Below are positions 13,091 to 26,100 of a stretch of 64,000 nucleotides of DNA, piece by piece. The stretch is from Pholis gunnellus (lineage: Eukaryota; Chordata; Actinopteri; Perciformes; Pholidae). The notes beneath the pieces were generated by a model. The model was not told the DNA's origin, ran no database searches, and saw nothing but the letters and a program-made list of their open reading frames with translations. The stretch lies in assembly GCA_910591455.2 (NCBI GenBank), contig OU342807.1:13947616-14011615 (forward strand), written 5' to 3'. A program made the position numbers and the translations under genes. The stretch's first letter is position 1; the number at the start of each line of letters is the position of its first letter.

Positions 13091-15874
13091 GTTGCTCATG
13101 TCTCCAGTGGCCCCACTAAGCCTTGGTTCAATCTTTCCTCTCTCTCTTTCTCTCCGGCACGTGCTGCAGCATCTTGATAGTGAAATATGAATCCTTTTAT
13201 TTAAAAGCATTTTCAGAGCTATCGGTGTCGCCTGCATCTGTCTATGTCCATTCTGGATGGAACATCAAGCACTTGTATCTCAATTGAATAGCTCAGTATT
13301 GTCCGGTTACCTGATGCTAAAGATGCTGTCGATGACAGGATGACGATGGCAGGGAGTGGTCTATGGAGACAGTGACAGGGGTGATGTCTGTTTATGACAC
13401 AGTATCCATTACACAGTTTAAAGCACTAAATTAGTTATTGAGTGCATAGTACTTATTTAATCCTCCTTGTTCCTTGTGGAACATAAGGCTGCCTGCTACT
13501 CTCTGCCTCCATCTGATCCTGTGTTGTGACAACCTCAAGTTAGATTTTCTTAAGGCTACTTTAGGAATGCGGTCCTGGTCCGTTGTGAGGAAATGTCCTC
13601 CAGCACCAAACGTAAACAGTTTGTGTTTTTGTACAGGTCCTCATTTTGAGATCTCTTCTGGCTAAATGATGCCGCAAATCTTTACAGAGACAGTCAGTGT
13701 GAAAAACATGAATCTGTTATTATAAATCATGTCGCTCTCAACCATTCACCGGCATTCTGAGCCGCACAGCAAAACTGATTTGAAGTTACAATTGTGATCT
13801 TGTTTTTTTTAGGCTGTACCGTTTACTTGCAAATGCACTTTGAGCTTTCCCGAGCCTGATGCTGATGTCTTTGCTGCATGCTTCATCCGAACTGAGGAGA
13901 CTTCCCAAATAAGTAAACTCTTCGACATCATTTCAGAGAGTTTTCATCCATACTAATTGGTGCATGTGGTGTTGAATTTATGCACATCACTTGTGCTTTG
14001 GAGATATTAATTTATGCATACGCCTGCATGAATTCATGTCAGCTGTCTACAGTGAGAACCAGTGTTTGCTGTGGTGCCTATTGACTTGAATTACATTGTG
14101 TCTTTTAGTATTTGTATGGTGGAACCTCATTGACGATGTTCATGCCTTTGTGACTGTGCACAAAAATAGAAATTCATGCTTTATCCCAGGATTTTAATTC
14201 TACCAAATCAGATCTATTAAATAAGAAAAGAAAGTGTCTTGTTACATGTTGCATGATTAACATGTACAAACCTAGAGTTAGAGCTATCAGTAGCTCTGTA
14301 AAAATGAAATCTTCCCAAAATTCAGCATGTTGGCATAAAGCACCGGACAGATCTTTTGCCATACCTCCATCTAATATTGTGAAACTCTTTTCCACTAATG
14401 CACTAATGGAACAGTTCTTTCTGTAATAGCTTGACCAGGGAGAAGTTAAACGAGAGGTTCATATATGTAATAGGTTTTGCTTGCTGTAATTATTCCTCCT
14501 GTTACTTCTGACCATTAAAAGATCCCTTCTTAATGCTGCCAATGAAAGTGAAGGGGGATTAAAAATGGATAGGGAGAACAGGAGGAATGATTACAGCAAT
14601 AAAAACGTGCTTCAATCCTGATGTGGGAACCTGGCTATTGTTTTAAGACAGATGCGAACCATTCTTTAAATATGCATAATCAGCCACTTATTTAAAGATG
14701 TTGACCATAGGATGTGCAAACAAATCTCCAATTGCAAACATCCACAGTAATTTATGCTCACTACTTAAACGATCTGTACAGTGCAAGTTGTAAACAAGGT
14801 TTTTCTTCCATTCATCTCCTGATACAATGAGATTAGCCCACGTGGTAACACTAGTTACCATGTATCTAGTCACGTGAAGAAATACAATTAAATCTATGCA
14901 AGAACAGCACACAAAACATTTTAACATTTTATTTTCACTTACAATAACTTATAATCAGATTAAAGGCATTGTATTGTAAAATTGGTATAATATATTTCAA
15001 CTGTGGGAATTACAATACACTATTGTCCAGAAAAACAAAATGTGCAAATGCAATTGAAGTATCATGATACATGTCATTAAAAAATGCTTTGTTTTATGGT
15101 CATTGTTATAAAGCATTATGATTATTTCCGCATTCTTACAATGCTATAAGCAGATTATAACTTATTATAAGCATGTTGATAATGCATGATAGATATGGCC
15201 GTCAGAGAGACAAACAGGTTTACGTGTCTATTCATGACTGAAGAGAATCACACGGAGAGAAGATTCTGCCCCTAATGCTATCAGCTGTGCAGCCAGTTAG
15301 TGTTGGATGCTGGCCTATAGAGACAATAAATGAACAGTGATGGGAGAATGCGTCACATAAAGAAGGCGGAGGGATATACGGTTGTTTGATACACCCTAAA
15401 TGAGATGTACAGTGATCAGATTGCTGCTCTCCCTGCGGTGGCACAGTTAGGTTTGGAGAGCGGTGTGAAAAATTATGCATCACTGTGAGATGAAAGGAGA
15501 TCACTAGAATACAAGCTACTGCCTGGCATCAACCCCAGCCAATCAAACACCCTCAGGCATGACAACACAAGGACATTTTGTGTGTCCAGGTGGTCCTGCA
15601 GATGGCCGGCTCGTCCCTGGCGACCAGCTTGTGAAGATCAATAACATCGCTGTCGATGACCTGACCCCGGAGCAAGCTGCTGAAATAATCAGGTCGACAC
15701 CGTCAGCTCACAAACACACACACACACACATGATTATCAGTACATACACCACAAAACAATACTGTTTAAAATTAGGCATTGCACATCAAGTCTAACCTTA
15801 CCATCCCCCCTTTGTTTTTGTTTTTCAGGGAGTGTCAAGATTCATTGGCAATGACTGTCCTGAGAACGATGCTG
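9801..15874 (+). CDS. frmpd1: frmpd1 coding exons 1-4: N-terminus and PDZ domain
   Basis: Exon 1 (39 codons plus 2 nt) encodes an Arg/Ser-rich start with the VGRWLRRSRD motif. Exons 2-4 encode the PDZ domain: the first beta strand is in exon 2 (SFRFIVQIQRD), followed by a carboxylate-binding loop HGLTLSL in place of canonical GLGF. Exon 3 carries GGPADGRLVPGDQLVKINN, the typical G-D-x-[IL]-x-x-[IV]-N segment, and the helix that follows. Exon 4 is only 46 nt (DSLAMTVLRTML). PDZ domains bind C-terminal peptides of membrane proteins, but the ligand here is unknown. The intron between exons 2 and 3 is long (10421-15589). Confidence 0.93.
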
Positions 15875-18800
15875 GTGAGTCTACTGCATCGAACTAACCA
15901 CAAACACACAGTTGGACGTAAACACATTCAAGATGAACTCAGAACATCTCTTGTGAAAACATACACAGGCATGTATGTGTGCACATGCTTACATTCTATA
16001 GATGTACTGTGTCTCTATACACTTGGGATTTTAAAATGCTGATTGTCAACAAACCCATTAATCGTCATGTGAATGAGGATCTGGTGTCAAGCGCCATTGC
16101 TAACAAGCATCCCGTCACCAAGTAGCTACGTCACTACGTCAGTGGCAACACCCCCATAAACTTTGCCCGACAGACTCAAACAGATACACACTCTATCATG
16201 ATCGCTACATATGTGTGTGTTTACTGTGTATGTGTGTGTGTGTGTATGTAGGTTGTGGATCTGACTCTGTGAAGCTGGCGTGTGTATTTGCACTAAGGTG
16301 AAGTAGATCGGTAAATAAATGGCCGCTCCTCAGTGATTCTCATCAGCAGTTCTGCTGATGGAAGCATCTTTTTACCATCTGATTCATAGCTCACAGCTCC
16401 TCCAAGAAATCTTTATTGAGCTTTGAGAAATTATTATCATTTCCCAGAAAGTATGCATCTCTGTCATGCATGTTGATGGTGACAAAACATCAAAAGGAAT
16501 GTAAGAGTAGGAGGATTGTTTTGTCAGTTTCTTCTGGGGCTTTCAATCCACCATCCACCACTGACTGGCTTTGCAGTAATGAAGGCAACGATGTGCAATG
16601 TGTCAGTAGTGACATTGAAGCTGGCAAAATGTCCTTCCCTGTAAGTCTGCAACCTGCCATAGAAGTCCACCAAAGAAAAACATGTTTTCTATTATCAAAC
16701 CATTCAATAATAAAATGTGTTTGGTTAAATGTCTGCATGCATGCAAAAGCAACGGGCTGCGTGTCTTTTCATTTCCCTCATATATAACCACTTCACATTG
16801 CTGCGCCAAAATGGTATCTGTACCATATTGAGTCTTATAAAATAATTTTAAAAGAAATACTATGACATGCTGATTTATTGATTTGTATCCCCCCCCCCCC
16901 CCCCCCCCCCCCCCCCAGGGCCCAAAGTCATCATTCATCACACCAGAGAAGAGGGCCAAGCTCAGGTCCAACCCTGTGAAAGTTCACTTTGCTGAGGAGG
17001 TTGAAGTCAATGGACACTGTCAGGTGAGTGAGAGAGCGCATGGAATACTGTTATTCTCCACCCTTCAATAGCTTACAAATCAGCTTTAGATCCCCCATCG
17101 CTCTCGTCAATGTCAGCTTATTATTATTATCTGTTTGCAGTATTTCCTTCAGACAAGTGGTATTCTTCACATTCCTTTTTAAACTTTAAACCATGTATAT
17201 TATTTAGCTGTAGACGGGTACAAGCACCTTTTGAACACCCTTCTCTTGAACCACTGAGTTAAAGGTTGGCTGTGGAGCAGCGCTTCCTCTGGTGGTGACG
17301 CGATACACAATCTTGTGACCCGTGCATGCAGTGGTTTCACACTATGCCACTGATCAACAGATGGTCATTACATTAAGTTGAAGAAGCTAGCAAACATGGA
17401 TGTAAACAACGGTGGATTTAAAGTTCGCTTTGTAAAGTGTTTTAAAATGTGATTTATTCTTACTAGTTGTAGCGTTGCACAATGACGAGGAGGGATGGTA
17501 TATTATAATTGGTCAGTATTCTCTTATAAGCCTGGCTCTGGTTGGTCAGGGTTCTCATCCTGCCAGCGGATGTGAAATTAGCTGGAAGAGGAAAACCACA
17601 GAAGCTTGAGTGGCCATTACTAATTCCAGAGAAAACACGGATCGATATCTGCCTGGTCCTCCAGTCCTAATGTCTGTGATTACAGGACAATAAGCACCAG
17701 AGAAGGGAAAAAGGGTAGAGAAGAAGGGGGGGGGGGGGGGACATGCTGGATGGGGGGGTGACAAGGGAGGAGTTGTTTAAAATTTGAAAGCTCTCCATTT
17801 GAACTTTAAAACATACAGACATTAATGTTGCATTACATCACAGTGTCAATACAGAAACACACTTAAGATGACTCACCACAGTGAGCAGGCTGGGCAGAAA
17901 GAAACAGGCAAAAGAAACTCTCTGAGAGAAGAGCGTCTCTCTTTCCTGGTGTAACTGTTTTTTTTATCTGGCTTGAAATTACAATTATTATTAGGTATAA
18001 AGGCAATTCAATTACATTCCAATAAAACTGACATTCATATCAGTAGAGGCATTTCCATGCACTTGTTTGTACGTGCATTTTTAGTCTATCGATGATTAAA
18101 AGCAAAATGTGACTGGAAACAGATTTAAGAAATATCATGACAAATATGAAGCATGTGACTTGAACGCCCCCTGAATCTTCACTGAAGAGGCTAAAAATAG
18201 CAGCAGAGAAAACATCGGCTCTGTGTGGAGCGATGAGGAGACTGTAAAATCACTTAAATTAATACACGAAGCAAACAGAAAAGTAATTTGTCCATCGTGT
18301 TTTCCATATGGATTTCCCCACTTTGACTGGTGCTCTTTAGTTATAGCTTCTTGATCTACATGGCTGGAGAATTAGCGATATTATTCGAATAACAATAGCG
18401 GATTGAAACACATTACGTAATTAGTTTTTCAGGCCAAATGTAGCACAGATTTTAACCAAATTTCCAGAATATTGACAATCGGCATACAGAATTGCAGTCC
18501 TCCCTTGGTCCCTTCTTCAACAACACTAAGCCTTCCCTCAAACACCGGGATGTGTTATTTTATTCCAACTTTAAAGGACCAATATACAACATTCAGAGCA
18601 TTTATATAGAAGATATGGCAGAAGCACCTAGTGATGTTATATGTGTCGAGTAATTCAGTGAAGCGCATATCGTTTTAGAACAGTAGCGTCATTGATGACG
18701 CCCAAAGCTGAAACCCTTGGAGGAATTACTGTTCCTGAATGAAAAGATCAAAACTGAACATTGTAATAAATCTACAGCTGTTAGGGGGACCTTTCAGTTT

Positions 18801-19931
18801 GGGGTCCAAGGCCCAGGTTACCTTCCTTGCCTAAAGGTAAAGTCTGCCCCTGGTGGGTTTTTTTCCTGTGAACCAGAGTGTGTTTCACGCTGTGAGGTAG
18901 TAGCTTGGGTGTATGACGCTACCGTGTCATGGCAGGTGAATTGCTGAGGACCAAAGGAAGCACAGTGTTGAGTGTGAAGTTGTTTGTATGAGCAAACAGC
19001 AACACCACAGGCCAAGCATTCAGTCCGTTCTGAACAGGAATAATGTCGACGGGCTCTGCACTAGTCTGAATAAATCTGCTGTCCGACTCAAACACACAGA
19101 CACAAACTGCTTTCTTTTCTTGACTCTATCTCATATCAAGCTGTCAGGCTGTTACTTACAATGCCCTAGAATGAACCACCAAGTTTTACGACGCTCACAC
19201 TTTCATTTGACCCTTCCCTTGACCCTTGACCCCATGTCTGCTCTGCAGGGCAACTCGCTGCTCTTCCTGCCTAATGTTCTGAAGGTGTATCTGGAGAACG
19301 GGCAGACCAAGGCCTTTAAATTTGACCCCAGCACCACAGTCAAGGTACTATGCAGTGACACAGTCCATATTGATATCCATTCCTCTTATTTATTTCTTGT
19401 CTACTGGATACGAGAAATAGAGTTCTGGGAGTTCAGAGATGAAGCTGAGGTTCATTCTGTAATGGAAGTATTTCTCTGTGATTCTTAATCAAGTCAAAAA
19501 CTGTCGCAATTTTTACGACCATACTGTGCTGATGTAGTTTAAAGTTTACAGTAAGCCTTATATTTAAATATAACTATAAAACTGAGATGATATTGGATTG
19601 TATTTATGGTCTAATTTAAAAGCTACAACTGATTCGCTCCCTCTCTATCAGTATGATATATACTGTGCATCAGTTTTCTTGATTTGCCAACTACTCAGAC
19701 CTTATCGTGCTCCATTGAGACCGACAAACCTCAGATCAGCAGTTATGTTTGCTGATGTCATAAAATATTGTCTCTCAAGAGGTAATGTTCTTCCCTGTGC
19801 ATCAGGACATTGTGATGACACTCAAGGAAAAGCTTCCTCTGAGCCATATTGAACACTTCTCCCTGGTGCTGGAGCAGCGACACAGCATTTCCAAACTACT
19901 GCTGCTACATGAAGAGGAGAGGATACAGCAG

Positions 19932-19970
<39 letters not shown>

Positions 19971-20079
19971 CTCTTGTTTTACGTACATCTATATCTAAAT
20001 CTACACTAAAGCTGCATTTGAGAGTGGGTTTATTCTGTGACTGCTTTTAACTGAATTTAAAGCAATACATTTGAAGCAA

Positions 20080-20115
<36 letters not shown>

Positions 20116-23100
20116 CAGGTGGTCCAGAAGAAAGAGGCCCATGACTACAGATGTCTGTTCCGTGTTTGTTTCATGCCCAAAACCCTCCAAACGCTGCTGC
20201 AGGAGGATCACACAGCCTTTGATTACCTCTACCTGCAGGTAGATCGATGAACTTCCGACCCACCATTAAACTCCAGGCGGAAGTTAACTCTTCATATCTC
20301 ATAATCTGTTTTGATAGTTCGCAGGTTTTCCATCATACCCTTAACTTACCCTCGAGTAAGAGTCCAGTTATTGTTGCAGTTGACACATTTCACCGTGATG
20401 TAAATCAACAGACTGAAAGTTTTTCATCAAATCGCACCATGGTTTTATTCCCGCTCTGTACTTTCAGCAAGTTCCTGTGTCTGTTTAAACAAATACGTAA
20501 TTTCCACTGCATGGTTCATCTCGACTCAATTCCCTTTTGGAACCAGGTCCTTTCCTTTATTTAGTTTTTTTACTGCAGATAGAACAGCGTAGGCGGGATT
20601 TTCAGCTGATCGCTATAGTGATGCTGCGTGAAACTGCATCATCGTTTACGCGACGCTGAATCCTTTCGTGGGCAAAGAAGCAGAGGAACGTCTCCATTTC
20701 GTCATTTATACAGTGTAGTGTACAGCACAGGTTTGCAGGATGACGTTTTTGAAAATCTGGGTCGAGTTGATAAAAAAAATAAAAAATGCTAATGCAGTAG
20801 CACTTTCGCCTCACAGCAAGAAGGGGCCCGACGATGCTCTCTGAGCAATAAGTGGTCTGCATTGTTTTAACTCCACGTGCTGTACCGTGTAGTCAGGATG
20901 CAGCATAAGTAACATCCTTTTGTTATGGATATTTCGGCTCAGTTCACAAGTAAAAACATAAATGCTGCAAATTAGACATGCCAGTTGTTTACAAACCATA
21001 GATGGTCCTGAAATGCGTTTTCAAATTAGATTTTATTTTTTTGTCTGTTTTCACCATTTGTACCGTTTTGTACCGTTTTGTGTGTGTTAGGGAGTGAATG
21101 ATGTGCTGCAGGAGCGCTTTGCAATAGAGATGAGGTGTAACACCGCCCTGCGACTCGCTGCGCTGCACATCCAGGAGAGATTGGCGAGCTGTGGACAGTC
21201 ACCAAAGACCAACTTAAAGATAATCACGTGAGACACACACGCACAGTTTGAATTATTTTCATATCCACTAAAACTATAATTAACAAAGGACTTTACCGCA
21301 GAACAAGTGGAGGTCCTAAATATGTTTTGTTGTATAGAACAACTGCACTCTTTTAGTACTCAGTGAGCATCAAGGATGCATTTCAATATTGGAAATTGTA
21401 CAATCTTCAAGGAACAAAAAGGGTTTGGGGATGCTATTCCAATCACATGTATTGTAAATTCACACATCCTGAACGCAGCGTCTTGCACACACAAACAGAC
21501 CCTCTCTCTCAGTCTGTGTTTTTGTGTTTGCTCTAGGAAGACGTGGGGCATAGAGAACTTTGTGTCATCCACCTTGTTGAGGAACATGCGAGAGAAAGAT
21601 CTGAGGAAGGCCGTCGGCTACCACATGAAGAAGAGCCAATCACAGAACGATCCCAAGCAGAAGGGTCTGTCAGTCGATCAGACCCGGATAAACTACCTGG
21701 AGGAACTGAGTGATCTCAAGTCGTTTGGAGGGAAATCCTTCAGTGCCACCATGATGGTAGGGCTTTGAACTGTTCGCTGTACATGTGTATATTTATTTTT
21801 TGGTGAGTGATGGTTTCAATCTCTTCATTGTCCCCTCCCCCTGCTCCCCCACCCTTCAGCTTCAGGACAGGGAGTCGATGGTGACCTTGTTGGTGGGGGC
21901 GCGCTATGGGGTGAGTCAGGTGGTCAACCACAAACTGAGCATCCTGTCCACCCTCACAGAGTTCACCAGCATCACACGCATCGAGCTGCTGCCTGAATCC
22001 GACAAGGTCAGCCTGGTCAAAATATACCTGCAGGACATCAAGGTAAGTGCCGGAAAATACACGCTTGTAATATACAGAGGGAAGACAAAATACTGTAAAC
22101 CTCATCTAAAAGCACTTTTACTTTGAAGTAACTGAATCAGCATTACAAGCACTGCTACAAAGGTGGGTTGTAATTCCGGTTCCGTACTAATTAGCATTAT
22201 TTGTTCCTCCTTTGTTGGTGCAGTTTGATGCACCTGCAGGTAGGTCACAGGAGATTTAGCTTCTTTGAACTCTTTAATAGTTTGAAGGGACAGTTATATA
22301 TTACAGTTAAAATACATATTTTCCATCTTACCTGTAGTGCTGTTTATCAATCTAGATTGTTGTGGTCTTAGTTGCCGCGTGTTGGAGATATCGGCCGTGG
22401 AGATGTTTGCCTTTACTTGAATATTATGGGACTATAAGGCACTCAACTTTTGGTGGTCAAAGTTCAAAAAATATATATTTAAGAAGCAGTTTCATGTTGG
22501 AACTATTTTATTTCTACCAAACTACACCCACCAATCTTACCACCGAGCAGAATGAAGTATTTGTCTGTACTCGATACTGCTAGCTCACCTAGCACCACTG
22601 AGGTAGCTAATACAGCTCAGCCGTGGAGGATGCTATCGATGTTTACATTTCGCGCTGTCACAAGCACGAGCTTCATGAGTAGATGAACGCTTCCTTCTGC
22701 GCGGTGGTTCCATTGAAAGTGTAGTTCGGTAGAAAGAAAAAGGTTCCTACATGAAACTGCTCACAACAAGGTCTTTGGATTATCTTCAAGGTCATGATTT
22801 CTGGAAAGAGACACTTTTCTTTGAGTTTTTCAAATGTTTTATTTTGTCTCTTTGAGCACCACAAGCCGAGTGTCGTATTGTTTTATCATATTTGAGAGAA
22901 TGCAGACATCTCTATGGGCGATATATCCAAAAATAGGCAACTAACACAAAAACAATCTAGATTGATAAAAACCACTACAGGTAAAAGGGGAAATCTGTCA
23001 TTTTGATTACTATGAATTAGCATTCAACTTAACATGTAGCTGTGATTTTAATCGTGATTAATTTCTTCGAGGTTGTTTTTTTACTGACCTGTCTACATCA

Positions 23101-26100
23101 TGTTGTGTACCCTCTCCTGTAAACAATGTGCAGACTTAAGCATTTAAAGAAGTATAACTGCTTTTTCATCAACATTATGACCCCTTTGGGTACGACAGGA
23201 TTACTAAGTGTTTTTCCACTCCTGAAATTGACTTTCCATCCCTCTACTTTCCTTGTCTTATCTCATATCAGCCCATCACATTGCTGTTGGAGTCAACGGC
23301 CGCCAAAGACATGTCCTGCCTAATAGCAGGTTATTGTCGAGTGTTTGTTGACCCCAACCTCAACGTCTTCCCCTGGATACATGACTTCAAGAAGCACAGG
23401 GTGTCTGCTGAGGAAGGTACACATTTACAGTAATATACAGCCATAAAATGTATCCATACATCCATGAAATCACACACCAGTATGTTCTAAATACTAAATA
23501 ACAGTCTTATGTTGGTGTATGTTCACAGGTTATGTGTCACGATGCGGCAGCGACTCAGACACCTCCTCAGACTTGGACATGGAAGCGCTGGTCACCCTGG
23601 TGTCTCATGGCGAAAGGCCTTACCATCGAGTCAGATCCTCATCAGACCCAGAGGGAAGAAAAAGAAGAGACCGAAACAAAAGGAGAAACAAAGATGGCAA
23701 AGAAAGGGGAGATAAACCTTGGGAGGATAAAAAGCAAAAGGAAGAAAAGGATGCTGACACTGAAAAGGAAAAGTCTCCCCTAGATAAGAATAGAGAGAGA
23801 AAGAATGAAGACGCAGAGCACAAGGAGGAGGCAGAAAGAGCGCAGGATGGTCGGCAAACACGGACGGAGATAACGGACAATGACTCTGGGGAACATGGGG
23901 AAAAAGTGGGACAAGAAGGTGGAGACGAAGTGCGAGCAGCCGAGGAGCAGCCGTCTGTATCAGAAGCATCGGATTCTTGTAATACTGACTCTCGTGTCAT
24001 CACCAGCCCTTCCATCGACTCCCTCGACGCTTTGGAGGAAGATGACTTAATTTCATGTTCTTCCTCCTCCATCCACTCCAATGTTCCCTCACAAATTCAT
24101 AGCCACTCTCCCGTTCAGCTTCATCCCTACTCTCATAGGCGCGCTGAGCCCCACCTCCTCGCCCCTCCACCAGCTCACGCCCACCCTCTCATCCACCTCA
24201 CAACTCACGACAGACGAGGAGGGGGCCGCAGGAGGTCGGGCGACGGCGCTGATCCCCAGCTCCTCGCACCGGTCTCCCCCTCTCCGAGCCTTCAATACAT
24301 CCAAAAGTGTTCAGGTAAACCCGGCTCTGATGACGGCTCCATGTGTTTCGCTGAGCTCTCCCGCCTTGTGGACTTCCTGCCGAGCCCTCCGGAGGCCAGC
24401 GAGGACGATGAAGATGAAGAAGAGGAGTTGAGGAGGAGGAGGAGAAAGTCGGCGAGAAGAGCAGGTGAAAGAGGAAGCGTAAACAGCGAGGGCAGTTTTA
24501 AAGAACATCCACTATCCCCGTCCCCGTCCTCCCACATCGAGTTTGTGTTTAACTTTGACCAAAGCGACGCCCGCTGCTACTACAAACTCTGCTCCAACAT
24601 CACCCCCGACAGCGCTCGCAGCCTTCCCCGCCCGCTGCATCATAATGAGGGAGAACACTGGGAGGAGGTGGAGGAAGATCCGGCTAAGGCGGTCGACCTG
24701 GAGCCTATCCCCATCCTTCAGCCACCACCTGGCTTTGGAGACAGCAGCTCTGAAGAGGAGTTCTTTGACGCCAGAGATCGCTTCACCTCACCTGAAGACC
24801 CAACCTTGGGGGCCATGCCAACAGGTGATTTGGTTTTCATTGTGAGGCTGATCACATGAGAACACAGGCTGCTAATTCAGTTTTTGCTGCCATCTAGTGG
24901 TTGAACGTTTTACACACAAAAGTGACACAACATTGCACTAAAGAGTAATAAAACGTCATTGCCAGAAAGTAGTAGACCAACGTCTGACCACTCCCACTGT
25001 ACCGTCGACCTGAGGTCCACTGTCTGTATCGATTCACTCTATAGAGCTCAGTGCAATCAAGCTCTCCTGCCAGAGACAGCATTTCATCCATTACACTTAA
25101 CTGTCCAAAGATATTTATTAGTCTGGTGGTGGAAAGTAACTAAGTACACTTACTCAAGTACTGTGCTTAAGTGCAATTTTGAGGTACTTGAGTATTTCCA
25201 CTTCGTGCTACTTTATACTTCTAACTTACCGATGGAATTATTGTACATTTGATACCACTGCATTTATTTAACAGATATATTCACTAGTTACTGTTGAGAT
25301 ACAATGCAAGTTAAAGATTAAGCCAGTTGTTTGGCTGGCATGTGACCCCTGACAAAAGGCTTTCTCCTGTTTGGGCCCCTTTGTCTGTCAATGAGTTGTT
25401 AGTTCCACGACAGAGAGAATTCACCTCTAGACGTCCCAGGTGGTTTCATTCATTTAGGTCAAATTGTCCAATATTTCACAAGAAAGGTACAAAATGAGTA
25501 CAAAAATGAATGAAACATTCTGCAACAGAACTTTTTTCTTATTTTAAGTCCTATTAATCTTCTCACAAACCCTCCGGTTTATCTTACGACCTTGGTACCA
25601 CTGAATATAACAACCTAACCAGCTACAACAGTAAATATACTAATGTCATACATAATAATGTTTCAGTCACAGGTGACATTTTTACTTTTACTTATGATAC
25701 TTTCAGCACATGTTGCTGATAATACTTTTGTGTTTTTACATTTTTGTATTAATACTTTGACTTCGGTTAAGGATCTGAATAATTTAACTCTTCAACTAAA
25801 ACACTGAGATGACATTGGTTAACATGCTTTCCATAATAAATGGTTAAAAATCAATGCAAATTGCTTTTATTATTATTAATGCACCAAACCTACTTAAAAA
25901 ACCTACTCATTTTCCTTGATGGAGACCTGATACTTGACGAATGTTGTGGGCCTATTTCCATCTTTACTTTCTAGTTTCCTGCTGATTCTTTGATTGGTGT
26001 GTTCAATTGTAGAATCCTTTTTAAGATAATATTCACTGTAAATAAAGACATAAATAAAAAAAGATTAGACAAGCAGGGTAAGTACTTTTATAACAGAGTA

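Larger units (their letters stand above)
10421..15589. other. frmpd1 intron 2 (5.2 kb)
   Basis: A large phase-1 intron. It contains GT and CA microsatellites (11180, 13027), the inverted repeat at 14481-14599 and a block rich in gcattataa-like words at about 15100-15190. No additional exon was recognised. Confidence 0.7.

Noticed and set aside
16883..17071. Proline-run frame beginning MYPPPPPP
   Set aside because: The proline codons are the intronic poly-C acceptor tract. Only 16919-17023 is coding, as frmpd1 exon 5.
24081..24431. 116-codon frame on the + strand inside frmpd1 exon 13, and several minus-strand frames opposite exons 13-14
   Set aside because: Shadow frames of the real exons. 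The GC-rich biased composition keeps alternative frames open, and they have no recognisable domains.
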